Assembly: GCF_014203365.1 (NCBI RefSeq)
Contig: NZ_JACHIS010000001.1
Span: 6,138,001-6,202,000 of the forward strand
DNA length: 64,000 nt
Direction: 5' to 3'
Source of the DNA: Actinoalloteichus hymeniacidonis
Lineage (GTDB): Bacteria; Actinomycetota; Actinomycetes; Mycobacteriales; Pseudonocardiaceae
Below, in pieces: positions 54,679-63,801 of the stretch. The notes beneath the pieces are model-generated. The model saw only the letters and a list, made by a program, of their open reading frames with translations, had not been told where the DNA came from and did no database searches. Position 1 is the first letter of the stretch. Every line of letters starts with the position of its first letter. The position numbers were made by a program, and so were the translations under genes.

Positions 54679-56181
54679 ATGGATGTAGTCATCGTCGGCG
54701 GCGGACCCAACGGGATGATGCTCGCGGGCGAACTCGCGCTCGCCGGTGTCCGCCCGATCGTGCTGGAACGGCTGAGCGAGCCCAGCGCAGAACCCCGATC
54801 GAACGGCCTCGCAGGCCAGGTCGTCCGCATGATCGATCGCCGAGGCCTGTTCGAGCGGCTCGGCGGCGGCCCCGGGGCACCGGAGCCCAACACCGGCTAC
54901 TTCATGTTCGCCGCGATGCCGCTGCACCTCGGGCTTCTCCACGAGAGCCCCCTCTACAACCTCGCGGTGCCGGAACTGCGCACCGTGCAGGTTCTGGAGG
55001 AACGCGCCACCGAACTCGGCGCCGACATCCGTCGAGGCCATGAACTCATCGACCTCACCCAGGATGCCGACGGCGTCACCCTCACCGTCGCCCGTGCCGA
55101 TGCCCCACCCTACGAATTACGCGCTCGCTACGTCGTCGGCGCGGACAGCGCACACAGCCCGGTCCGCAAGGCTGCGGGCATCGGATTCCCCGGGGTGACC
55201 TATGACCGGTCCACCACCCGCACCGTGCACGCCGTCGTCCCATCGGAGCGAATCGATCCCGCGACCGGTGCGTTGATCGTGCCCGGTCACGAACCCATCC
55301 GACCGTTCCTGCCCATCCGCACCGACCAGGGCGGCTTCTCCTACGCCCCCTTCCCCGGCGGTGCGACCCTGATCGCCACCGTGGAATGGGACGAACCCGA
55401 ATCCGAGGAGCCCATGAGCTTCGAGGAGATGCAAGCCAGCGTCCGCCGGGTCCTTGGCGCCGAGGTCGAACTCATGCCACCCAGCGGGGAAGGACCGCAT
55501 CTCCTCCGCAGGCTCCATGGCGGCAACACGCGCGTCGCGGAGCGATACCGGAACAACCGGGTGTTCCTCGTCGGCGATGCGGCGCACGTCTTCGCCGCCG
55601 GTGGTACCGGCCTCAACCTCGGCCTCCAGGACGCGATCAACCTCGGGTGGAAGTTGGCGGCCGCGCTCGACGGCACCGTCGACGTGCTGGACACCTACGA
55701 GACCGAGCGGCGCCCCGTCGCCGAGCGGACCACCGTCTACTCGCAGGCCCAATCCGCGTTGCTCTCCCCCGGTGAGGACGTCACCGGGCTGCGGCAGCTG
55801 TTCGGTGAGCTGCTCACCCAACCCGGAGTCGTGCAGGTCCTCGCGGATCTGGTCGCCGGGGCGGACGTCCGATATCCGGTCGGCGAGGCCGCCCATCCGC
55901 TCGCGGGGTGGCCCGTGCCCGACCTGACCCTCTATACGTCGGACGGCATGGTCCGCCTTGCCGAACTGGCCCGCGCCGCCAAGCCGCTGTTGATCGACCT
56001 GACCGAAGGCGGCGATCTCTCGGCGGACGGCGTCGAGGTCGTCCGGGCCACTGCCGAAACCGAGATCACGGCGCTGCTTGTGCGGCCGGACTCCTACGTC
56101 GCCTGGGCTTCCTCGGAGCGGCATCCCAACCGCGAAGAGCTCGCCGCGACCATCGCGGAATGGTTCGGGGTGCGGGGCTAG
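54679..56181 (+). CDS. FAD-dependent aromatic hydroxylase (rifampicin monooxygenase-like)
   Basis: A 500-residue class A flavoprotein monooxygenase. VVIVGGGPNGMMLAGELALAG binds the ADP part of FAD, VVGADSAHSPVRKAAGIGFPG is the DG-type motif, and VFLVGDAAHVFAAGGTGLNLGLQ is the second FAD motif. A thioredoxin-like C-terminal domain follows (WPVPDLTLYTSDGMV, LLVRPDSYVAW). This form hydroxylates phenols, polyketides or rifamycins with NADPH and oxygen. ATG at 54679 has GGGAG upstream; a GTG three codons earlier is possible. Likely an antibiotic- or aromatic-degrading enzyme under the TetR gene. Confidence 0.87.
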   Translation: MDVVIVGGGPNGMMLAGELALAGVRPIVLERLSEPSAEPRSNGLAGQVVRMIDRRGLFERLGGGPGAPEPNTGYFMFAAMPLHLGLLHESPLYNLAVPELRTVQVLEERATELGADIRRGHELIDLTQDADGVTLTVARADAPPYELRARYVVGADSAHSPVRKAAGIGFPGVTYDRSTTRTVHAVVPSERIDPATGALIVPGHEPIRPFLPIRTDQGGFSYAPFPGGATLIATVEWDEPESEEPMSFEEMQASVRRVLGAEVELMPPSGEGPHLLRRLHGGNTRVAERYRNNRVFLVGDAAHVFAAGGTGLNLGLQDAINLGWKLAAALDGTVDVLDTYETERRPVAERTTVYSQAQSALLSPGEDVTGLRQLFGELLTQPGVVQVLADLVAGADVRYPVGEAAHPLAGWPVPDLTLYTSDGMVRLAELARAAKPLLIDLTEGGDLSADGVEVVRATAETEITALLVRPDSYVAWASSERHPNREELAATIAEWFGVRG

Positions 56182-56221
56182 GAGCGACGAGAAGGCGTCT
56201 CGCTGGGCGAGCTGGCGGCCA

Positions 56222-57379
56222 TCACGGCAACGGGACCACCCAGGTCACGTCCGTCCCGGTGCGGGCCGAGGAACGCACCGTGCAGTGGCCGCCCGCCGCT
56301 CGGGCCCGTTCCTCCAGGTGGCGGAGACCGCGACGGCTGACGCCCGGTGGGATCCCGCAGCCGTTGTCGACCACCTGCACGCGCAGTCCGGCCGCGTCCC
56401 TGCCGAGCCGGATCACCACCCGACTGGCACCGGAGTGACGCACCACGTTGGACAGCGCCTCCCGGATGGCCGCCCTGGCATGGTCGGCCACCGAGGTCGG
56501 GACCTCGTCCAACGCGCCCGTCAGTTCCACGATCGGAGCCACCCCGAGCAGCTCGCCCGCCGTCTCGGCCTCGGCACGCACCGAATCGGCCAGCCCCGTC
56601 GAGGCCGGCTCGCCGGGGTCCGCCGAGCGCAGCGCGCGGACCGTCGCGCGGATCTCCTCGATGGTCAGATCGAGCTGGTCCACCGTCTCGGACAGTCGTT
56701 GTGATTCCGTGGGAGCCAGCCGGTTGCCCAGCCCCCGGCCCAACAGGTCGAGCTGCATGCCCGCCGCGTACAGCCGTTGCACGATCACGTCGTGCAGGTC
56801 GCGCGCGATCCGCTCCCGCTCCTGGTAGACGGCGACCCGGCGGCGGGCGGTCGTGCCCTCCGCCAGCACCAGCGCCAGCCCGGCCTGTGCCGCGAAGGCC
56901 GTCAACACCTCGACGGTCTCGGCGGCGAAACCGCTCGCACCCTTGCGCCGGTAGACCGCCAGCGCGCCCAGCCTGCGTTCGAGGGTGCCGAAGGGTGCGA
57001 CGGCGAACGGTCCATAACCGCGCAGCGCCTTGGGGACGAACGGCGCGGTCCTCGGGTCGGCGGTCAACTCGTCGACCACCACCGGCACGCCGCCCCTGGC
57101 GACCCTGGCCGCCGCCGATCGTGCGGACAGCACCGCGCCGACCGGGTCGACGGATTGTGCGGCGCTGTCGAGCGGACCGCCGTCGGATCGGTGTGCCGCC
57201 TCCACGGTGAGCGTGCCGTCGTCGGAACGCACCATCGCCAGGCCCAGATCGGCCCCGGTCAACCCGACGGCCTGCTCGACCACCATCGGCAGCACCAGAT
57301 CCGGGTCGTCACCGGAGAGCGCCGCGGTGGTGATCCCGGTCGCGGCGGCAAGCGTTCGACCTGCAAGGGACGGGTCCAT
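56222..57379 (-). CDS. GAF-domain sensor histidine kinase
   Basis: A 385-residue soluble kinase without membrane helix. One GAF domain spans about residues 20-165 (LVLPMVVEQAVGLTGADLGLAM; YGPFAVAPFGTLERRLGALAVYRR). The dimerisation/phospho-acceptor region is ERERIARDLHDVIVQRLYAAG (His near residue 197), of the HisKA_3 type that pairs with NarL-like regulators. ATPase: REALSNVVRHSGAS (N box), VVDNGCGIPPG (G1) and TGTDVTWVVPLP. It probably phosphorylates the regulator at 53277. It converges on the monooxygenase gene. Confidence 0.9.
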   Translation of the reverse strand: MDPSLAGRTLAAATGITTAALSGDDPDLVLPMVVEQAVGLTGADLGLAMVRSDDGTLTVEAAHRSDGGPLDSAAQSVDPVGAVLSARSAAARVARGGVPVVVDELTADPRTAPFVPKALRGYGPFAVAPFGTLERRLGALAVYRRKGASGFAAETVEVLTAFAAQAGLALVLAEGTTARRRVAVYQERERIARDLHDVIVQRLYAAGMQLDLLGRGLGNRLAPTESQRLSETVDQLDLTIEEIRATVRALRSADPGEPASTGLADSVRAEAETAGELLGVAPIVELTGALDEVPTSVADHARAAIREALSNVVRHSGASRVVIRLGRDAAGLRVQVVDNGCGIPPGVSRRGLRHLEERARAAGGHCTVRSSARTGTDVTWVVPLP

Positions 57380-57471
57380 AGTCTCGCCAAGGATAGGCCG
57401 GCTCGCGCCACCGCCGCCGCACGCGGGCCGGAGCGCGGGTCCGGGCGCGGCAAGCCGACCGGTGGCGCGCA

Positions 57472-60400
57472 CTAGTCGGCTCTCGGCAGCTGGGCCGGCA
57501 CCACCACCGGTCCACCGGACAGGCCGATCTCCACCGACAGGGGCTGGCTGGACAACGCCAGGGCGCCGAGTTCCGGATAGGCACGGACCTGCCCGTCGCG
57601 GACCTCCAACACCAGATCGGCGTCGCCTGCCTCCTCGACGTGGTGGGTCACGTGCACCACGGTGTGCTCGGCCAACTCCTGGCGGATCGCCGTCCGCACC
57701 ACCGCCGCCGCCTTGGCGTCCAGTGCGGCCGTCGGTTCGTCCAGCAGGACGAGGTCGGCGTCCTTGGCCGCCAGCAGCGTTCTGGCGAAGGACAATCTGC
57801 TCGCCTCGCCACCGGACAACGCGATGCCGTCCCCGCCGACGACGGTGTCCAGCCGGTCGACGAAGTCGGTCAGGCCCGCCGACCGCAGCGCGGCCCGCAG
57901 TTCTTCGTCGTCGGCCGTCGGATCGGCCAGCCGCAGGTTCTCCCGGACCGTGGTGGAGACCAACGCCGCATCCTGGGGACACCAGGCCACGCGACTCGGC
58001 CGGGTGATCATGCCCTGTTCGGCGGGCAGGAAACCGAGCAACAACGCCACCAGGGTCGACTTCCCCGCGCCGGACGGCCCGAGTACCGCGACCCGCGATC
58101 CGGGCGGCAGCTCGACGGTGACCTCGCGCAGCGCGGCCTCGGCGGCACCCGGCCATCGGGCATCGACCTCGACCAGCCGCACCGGAGTCGGGTCCGCATC
58201 GGATCGCAGGGCGGTCTCGTCGCGACCGACCCGGTTCGTCGGCGGCTCGGTCGCCGCGCCCGCCCCGAGGCCCGTCAGCCTGCCGTAGGCGCTGCGCAGG
58301 GTGTCGGCCTGCTGCCAGGCCGAGGGCACCGCCGCGACGGCCTCGCCCGCAGCCAGCGCACCCAACACCGCGACGGCCGCCCAGGCGGGGTCCAGGTCGC
58401 CCGCCGCGACGGCGTCGGCGGCCAAGGCCAACACGGCCACCACGGCCAGACCGGTCGCCGCGATCATCACGGCCGCCGCCACACCGACACCGGTCGCCTC
58501 GCGCCGCACCAACCGGGTCAGCTCCCGATCGTCCCGGTCCAGCACCTCGCGGCTACGCCGGTCGGCGCCCATCGCGACCAGGTCGGCGGCCCCGTCGAGG
58601 ATGCCGAGGACCCGATCGGCCACCCGGCGGCGCAGCACGGCTGGAACGGTGACGGAACGCCGTCGCACGGTCAGCGCGGCCCAGCCGCCACCCACCGCCG
58701 CGGTCAGCAGAGCCAGCGCCGTCACCAGCCCCGCCGAGGGCAGCAGGGTCCACTGCACGGCCACCACCGCCGTGCCCACCACTCCGGCCACCAACGGCGG
58801 AATCAGCACCCGTGGCACCAGATCCCGCACCACGTCGACATCGGTCACCAGCATCCGCAGCGCCTCGCCGTTGCCCCGGTGATTGACCTGGGCCGGCCCG
58901 GAACGCACCAGCGAGTGCCAGAGCGAGACCCGCAACCTGCCCGCGAGCCGGAACGCGGCGTCATGGGTGCACAGCCGCTCCAGGTAGCGCAGCAGTGCCT
59001 TGGAGAACGCGAAGGTCCGCACCAGGACGGCCGCGACCGTCAGGGTGAGTACCGGCGGGTGCTCCGATGCCGTGGCGATCAGCCAGGCGGCCGTCCCGGT
59101 GAGTGCGACACCCGCCGTCGCCGACAGCGCGCCCAGCAGCACCGCGGTCGCCCACCGGCGATCAACCAGGTCACGCAGCCTGCCCTTGGGCGCTTCGCGG
59201 GGCGCCGTGGGCGCGGCCAACGCCGGATCGGCGGTCTCGTGTGCCGAGGTCGAGTCGGTGGGGCGGTGGTTGGCCAACACCACCACCGCACCCTCGTCGG
59301 CGAACCGGCGGACGTTCGCCGTCACCACTCCGGCGGTGTTCGCATCCAGATGGGCGGTCGGCTCGTCCAGCAGCAACAACCGGGCGCCGCGCATCACCCG
59401 GAGGAACGCGCGGGCCGTAGCCACCCGCTGCCGCTCGCCGAGGGACAGCGCCGAGGTGGATCGGCCCAGCAGATGGCCCGCCGCCGCCGCGCGCGCCGCC
59501 GTGATCAGCTCGCGTTGGGTGGGCGCTCCGCCTTCCTGATCGACGGTCGCGGTGGCCAGTTCGTCGGCCACGGTCGTCTCGGTGAACCGGGGCCGTTGCG
59601 GCACCCAGGCCACGTTGCGACGCCAGTCCTGGATATCGCAGTCGGACAGTTCGATGTCGCCGATCCGCACCTCGCCCGCGTCGGCGGGCCGTAGTCCGAG
59701 CAGCACGGCGAAGGCGGTCGATTTGCCGCTGCCGCTGGGTCCGATCCCGTTCTGCCCGTCCAGGCGCAGGATCTCGCCGGGTTCGGCGTGGAAGGTCAAT
59801 CCGTCGGGAGCATCCCGGTCCCGGCGCCGCACCCGAAGACCGCGCACCGACAGTCCGTGTTCGGCGAGCGCCTCGGTGATGCGGCGGGGGTCGACGGGCA
59901 ATCTGGTCGGATTGCCCGACGTCGTGGGTCTCGGTCCGGTGGCCGAGGTGTCGGGGCGGTCGGCGACCGCCGTCGCCGGGGCCACGGCGTCGGCGAGGTC
60001 GATCACCTCGCGTACCCGCCGCACCGCCTCCACCCCGTCCTCGGAGGCATGGTGCGCGGCGCCTGCGGCCCGCAGCGGCAGGTAGCACTCGGCGACCAGG
60101 ATGAGCACCACCAGCGCCGTGGTCAGTTCGACGTCACCGGCCACCACCCGCAGTCCGATGTTCACCGCGACCAGCGCGACCGACATCGAGGCGATGAGTT
60201 CCAGGGCCAGCGCGGAGAGGAAGGCGACCCGCAGCGTGGACATGCTGGCGAGGCGGTGCGCGTCGTCGACCTGCCGCACGGCCTCCGCCTGCGCCTCGGC
60301 CCGCCGGAAGGCCGTCAGCAGCGGCAGGGCCTTGACCAGTTCCCGCAGCCGGTCCGACAGCCGGACGGTCGCGTCGGCGGTCGTGGCGGCGCGGGCCTCG

Positions 60401-61068
60401 GTGAACCGGCCGATCAGCACCGCGAACAGCGGGATCAACGGAATGGTCAGCAGCACCAGCACCGCAGAGGGCGGGTCGGTCAGCAGAATCCAGCCGCCCA
60501 CCAGGACGGGCGCCACCGCCGCCGTGACCAGCGCGGGCAGCAAGCGCACGAAATAGGCGTCGAGTGCGTCGAGTCCGGTGGTGGCGATCGAGGTGAGCCG
60601 CGCGGCGCCACCCTTGACGGTCGCGGCCTCATCGGTTTCGGCGCTGCCGCCGCCGTGGATCCATTCCGGACCGATGCGCAGTGCCGCGTCGAGCAGCGCG
60701 CCCCGCAGTTCGCGTCGAGTCTCGCCTGCCGCTCTGGCGGCCACCGCCTCGGTGGCCCAGTTCAGCACGGCCCTGGCCAGCACCGCGATACACAACACCC
60801 GCAGGCTGTCGGTGAGGTCGGCGGCCGGAACCGCCGAGGACACCACCACGCCGAGCGCATCGGCGATAGCGACGGCCTGCACGACCAAGGCGACCGAGTT
60901 GCCCACCGCCAGCAGCGCGGTGATCAGCAGGGCTCGGCGGGTCGATGTCGACAGCGCGGCCATCGCCGCCAGCGGATTCCGGCCTGCTCGACCGCGTCTC
61001 GAGCGAGGGTGCGGCCCTGTCGCATCCCCCGAGGACACGACAGGACCGCTGCGGATGGACGTCGTCAT
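57472..61068 (-). CDS. cydDC: fused CydDC thiol ABC exporter
   Basis: A 1198-residue fusion of both halves of the exporter needed for cytochrome bd assembly; it moves cysteine and glutathione-like thiols out of the cytoplasm. Half one: membrane domain about residues 40-340, Walker A GPSGSGKSTAFAVLLG near 443, signature LSLGERQRVATARAF, Walker B RLLLLDEPTAHLD. Half two starts near 625, with Walker A GPSGAGKSTLVALLLG, signature LSGGEASRLSFARTLL and LVLLDEPTAALD. In half one an extra GQNGI precedes the P-loop. ATG at 61068 overlaps the cydB stop (ATGA). Fusion is also known in other actinobacteria; no frameshift or internal stop is seen. Confidence 0.92.
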   Translation of the reverse strand: MTTSIRSGPVVSSGDATGPHPRSRRGRAGRNPLAAMAALSTSTRRALLITALLAVGNSVALVVQAVAIADALGVVVSSAVPAADLTDSLRVLCIAVLARAVLNWATEAVAARAAGETRRELRGALLDAALRIGPEWIHGGGSAETDEAATVKGGAARLTSIATTGLDALDAYFVRLLPALVTAAVAPVLVGGWILLTDPPSAVLVLLTIPLIPLFAVLIGRFTEARAATTADATVRLSDRLRELVKALPLLTAFRRAEAQAEAVRQVDDAHRLASMSTLRVAFLSALALELIASMSVALVAVNIGLRVVAGDVELTTALVVLILVAECYLPLRAAGAAHHASEDGVEAVRRVREVIDLADAVAPATAVADRPDTSATGPRPTTSGNPTRLPVDPRRITEALAEHGLSVRGLRVRRRDRDAPDGLTFHAEPGEILRLDGQNGIGPSGSGKSTAFAVLLGLRPADAGEVRIGDIELSDCDIQDWRRNVAWVPQRPRFTETTVADELATATVDQEGGAPTQRELITAARAAAAGHLLGRSTSALSLGERQRVATARAFLRVMRGARLLLLDEPTAHLDANTAGVVTANVRRFADEGAVVVLANHRPTDSTSAHETADPALAAPTAPREAPKGRLRDLVDRRWATAVLLGALSATAGVALTGTAAWLIATASEHPPVLTLTVAAVLVRTFAFSKALLRYLERLCTHDAAFRLAGRLRVSLWHSLVRSGPAQVNHRGNGEALRMLVTDVDVVRDLVPRVLIPPLVAGVVGTAVVAVQWTLLPSAGLVTALALLTAAVGGGWAALTVRRRSVTVPAVLRRRVADRVLGILDGAADLVAMGADRRSREVLDRDDRELTRLVRREATGVGVAAAVMIAATGLAVVAVLALAADAVAAGDLDPAWAAVAVLGALAAGEAVAAVPSAWQQADTLRSAYGRLTGLGAGAATEPPTNRVGRDETALRSDADPTPVRLVEVDARWPGAAEAALREVTVELPPGSRVAVLGPSGAGKSTLVALLLGFLPAEQGMITRPSRVAWCPQDAALVSTTVRENLRLADPTADDEELRAALRSAGLTDFVDRLDTVVGGDGIALSGGEASRLSFARTLLAAKDADLVLLDEPTAALDAKAAAVVRTAIRQELAEHTVVHVTHHVEEAGDADLVLEVRDGQVRAYPELGALALSSQPLSVEIGLSGGPVVVPAQLPRAD

Positions 61069-62072
61069 GGCACGCGCACCGGAGGAATCTGCGCGGTGCT
61101 GATCCGGCGGCGAAAGACCCAGTAGGTCCAGCCCTGGTACAGCAGCACCGCAGGCGTGCCGAAGGCGGCGACCCACGACATCACGGTCAGGGTGTAGGGG
61201 CTGGAGGCCGCGCCCGCCACCGTCAGGTCGAACAGCGGGTCGATCGTGGAGGGCATCACATTGGGATACAACGATCCGAACAGAACCACCAGCACCGAGG
61301 CGAGCATCACGCCCAGCAGGGCGAAGCTTCGGCCGACCTGGCCGCGCCGCACCAGCAGCAGGGCCGCGACCGAGGCGAGCGTGGCGATCCCGGCCACCGC
61401 CGCCGTCCACGTCGAGCCCTGCCCGATCTGCACCGACCACAGCAGTCCGGCCCCTGGCAGCAGAAGCAACGCTCCGTAACGGGTCGCGAAGCGCTGCATC
61501 CGCCACCGGATGTCGCCGTCGGTCTTCAACGCGAGGAACACCGCGCCATGCAACAGGCTGAATCCCGCAAGTGCCAGTGCTCCGAGCACGGTTTCGGGTC
61601 GAATCAGATCGATCGGCCCGCCGCGCAGGTCGCCGTTGATGTCGATGGGCAGCCCGGTGACGGTGGCCGTGATGATGAAACCCCAGCCCAGCGGGGGTAC
61701 CCAGGAACCGATGGCGATGACGCGGTCCCAGTTTCGGCGCCAGCGGGCGCTGTCGACCTTGCCCCGATACTCGAACGCGACCCCTCGACCGATCAGCGCG
61801 AGCAGCACGAACAGCACGGGCAGGTAGGCGCCGGAGAGTAACGAGGCATACCAGTCGGGGAAGGCGGCGAAGGTCGCGCCGATGGCCACGATCACCCACA
61901 CCTCGTTGCCATCCCAGATCGGCCCGATGGTGTTGATCAATACTCGACGTTCCCGCTCGTCCTTGGTGCCCAGACCCAGCAGCATTCCGACGCCGAAGTC
62001 GAAGCCCTCCAGGAAGAAGTAGCCGAGCCAGAGCACCGCGATGAGGAGGAACCAGAAGGTAGGCAGGTCCAT
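61065..62072 (-). CDS. cydB: cytochrome bd ubiquinol oxidase subunit II
   Basis: A 335-residue integral membrane protein with about eight helices. FLLIAVLWLGYFFLEGFDFGVGMLL is the conserved N-terminus, ERRVLINTIGPIWDGNEVW is diagnostic of CydB, and YRGKVDSARWRRNWDR lies in a loop. Partner of CydA in the high-affinity terminal oxidase. Coupled to cydDC by ATGA. GGGAG precedes the ATG. Confidence 0.95.
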   Translation of the reverse strand: MDLPTFWFLLIAVLWLGYFFLEGFDFGVGMLLGLGTKDERERRVLINTIGPIWDGNEVWVIVAIGATFAAFPDWYASLLSGAYLPVLFVLLALIGRGVAFEYRGKVDSARWRRNWDRVIAIGSWVPPLGWGFIITATVTGLPIDINGDLRGGPIDLIRPETVLGALALAGFSLLHGAVFLALKTDGDIRWRMQRFATRYGALLLLPGAGLLWSVQIGQGSTWTAAVAGIATLASVAALLLVRRGQVGRSFALLGVMLASVLVVLFGSLYPNVMPSTIDPLFDLTVAGAASSPYTLTVMSWVAAFGTPAVLLYQGWTYWVFRRRISTAQIPPVRVP

Positions 62073-62163
62073 GATCGACTCCCGGCGTCAGCGGTGGAAC
62101 GGGTGGAGCGGATAGGGGGTTGGCGGGCCGACCCGGCGGGTCGACGTGGCGGAGTGCACTGCG

Positions 62164-63696
62164 TCAGTAGGCGAAGGCGAGTACATCCGGGTCCTTCTTC
62201 TCGGGTTCGGTGGAACCCTCGTCGGAGTCCGCAGGCGGGTCCTGCCACGGCGGCCGCATCACGCCCTCGACTCCCGCCCTGGCGTACTTGATCAGTAGGA
62301 ACAGCTCCACGACCGCGAGTGCCGCGTACACCAAGGTCAGCGCGACCAGCGAGAACAGCGCTTCACCGAGCGACACACCCGGTGAGACGGCGCTCGCGGT
62401 GTACATGAACACCCCGTCCACGCCGGTCGGGTTCGGGACCACGACGAACGGCTGTCGGCCCATCTCGGTGAAGATCCAGCCGAAGGAGTTCGCCAGGAAC
62501 GGGGTGGCGATCGAGGCGAGCGCGACGGGGGCGAACCAACGGCCCTTCGGCAGCCGGCCGCCCCTGGTCAACCAGAGACCGGCGGCGGCACCCAGCGCGG
62601 CGACGACGCCGAAGCCGATCATCAACCGGAAGCCCCAGTAGGTCACCGGCAGCGAGGGCACATAGTCGATCGGCATGCCGGAGAGCTCGCCGAGGCGTTC
62701 GTCCACCGGGTAGTGCGATCCGTATTTCTCCTGGTAGGCGGGCACCAGTTCCTCGATGCCCTGGACCTCGCTCTCGAAGTCGCCCTCGGCCAGGAAGGAC
62801 AGCAGCGCCGGCACCGTGACGCTGGAGACGTTGCCGCAGTGCGGATCGGAGAGATCGCCGATGGCGAAGATCGAGAAGCCCGCCGGTTCCTCGGATTCGC
62901 AGAGCGCTTCGGCGGCGGCCATCTTCATCGGCTGTTGATCGAACATCAGCTTGGCCTGGAAATCGCCGGACACGGCCACCGCGGCGAACGCCGCCACCCC
63001 GACCCAGCCGCCGAAACGCAGCGAGGTGTGCCAGACCTGCCGGTCCGGGTCGTCGACCGGGCTGTGTCGATGTCTGCGGGCCAGGTGCCACGCCGAGATG
63101 CCGATGAGCACGGTGCCCGCCACCGCGAGACTTCCCGCCAGGGTGTGGGGGAACGCGGCCAGCACCGTCGAGTTCGTCAGCAGTGCCCAGATCGAGTTGA
63201 GCTGCGGGTCGCCGTCCGGGCCGATCTCCACCCCGACCGGGTGCTGCATCCACGAGTTGGCCGCCAGGATGAAGTAGGCCGAGGCCACGGTGGCGAGCGC
63301 GGCGGCCCAGATCGAGGCCAGGTGCACTCGCTTGGACACCCGATCCCAGCCGAATATCCACAGGCCGAGGAAGGTCGATTCGACGAAGAAGGCCACCAGG
63401 CCCTCCATCGCCAGCGGTGCCCCGAAGACATCACCGACGAACCGGGAGTAGGCGCTCCAGTTCATCCCGAACTGGAATTCCTGCACGATTCCGGTGACCA
63501 CGCCCATCGCGAAGTTGATGAGCATCAACTTGCCCCAGAACTTGGTCATCGCCAGGTATTTGGGATCCCCGGTGCGGTGCCAGATCGTCTGCATGATCGC
63601 GACGAGTAAGGCCAGTCCGATGGTCAACGGCACCATCAGGAAGTGGTAGACGGTGGTGATGCCGAACTGCCACCGCGCCACATCGAGGATCTCCAC
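62164..63696 (-). CDS. cydA: cytochrome bd ubiquinol oxidase subunit I
   Basis: A 510-residue haem-bearing subunit. RWQFGITTVYHFLMVPLTIGLA contains the haem b595 His, FFVESTFLGLWIFGWDRVSKR the Glu near residue 100, and MGRQPFVVVPN the quinol-site Trp/Gln region. It oxidises menaquinol and reduces oxygen at low oxygen tension. GTG at 63696 has a near-perfect GAAGGAGG ribosome site; the frame stays open to 63723. First gene of cydA-cydB-cydDC; 91 bases separate it from cydB. Confidence 0.95.
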   Translation of the reverse strand: MEILDVARWQFGITTVYHFLMVPLTIGLALLVAIMQTIWHRTGDPKYLAMTKFWGKLMLINFAMGVVTGIVQEFQFGMNWSAYSRFVGDVFGAPLAMEGLVAFFVESTFLGLWIFGWDRVSKRVHLASIWAAALATVASAYFILAANSWMQHPVGVEIGPDGDPQLNSIWALLTNSTVLAAFPHTLAGSLAVAGTVLIGISAWHLARRHRHSPVDDPDRQVWHTSLRFGGWVGVAAFAAVAVSGDFQAKLMFDQQPMKMAAAEALCESEEPAGFSIFAIGDLSDPHCGNVSSVTVPALLSFLAEGDFESEVQGIEELVPAYQEKYGSHYPVDERLGELSGMPIDYVPSLPVTYWGFRLMIGFGVVAALGAAAGLWLTRGGRLPKGRWFAPVALASIATPFLANSFGWIFTEMGRQPFVVVPNPTGVDGVFMYTASAVSPGVSLGEALFSLVALTLVYAALAVVELFLLIKYARAGVEGVMRPPWQDPPADSDEGSTEPEKKDPDVLAFAY

Positions 63697-63759
63697 GGCT
63701 GCCTCCTTCAGGCCCGTGGCCAATCTAGGAGCGCGTGGCGGTGCTTCTTCAGGTTCGAG

Positions 63760-63790
63760 GGTCCCGTCCCGACGGGACCAAGGTCCCGTC
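63760..63790. repeat. GGTCCCGTC inverted repeat plus direct copy before cydA
   Basis: GGTCCCGTC (63760-63768), two bases, GACGGGACC (63771-63779), then another GGTCCCGTC (63782-63790). It lies between the IclR stop and cydA and could be a terminator or an operator for the cyd operon. Confidence 0.6.
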
Positions 63791-63801
63791 TGTGGAGGCT
63801 C

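Noticed and set aside
57472-61899. A 1475-residue reading of the cydDC gene
   Set aside because: The extra N-terminal 277 residues overlap cydB in another frame and are Arg-rich; the ATG at 61068 in an ATGA overlap is the natural start.
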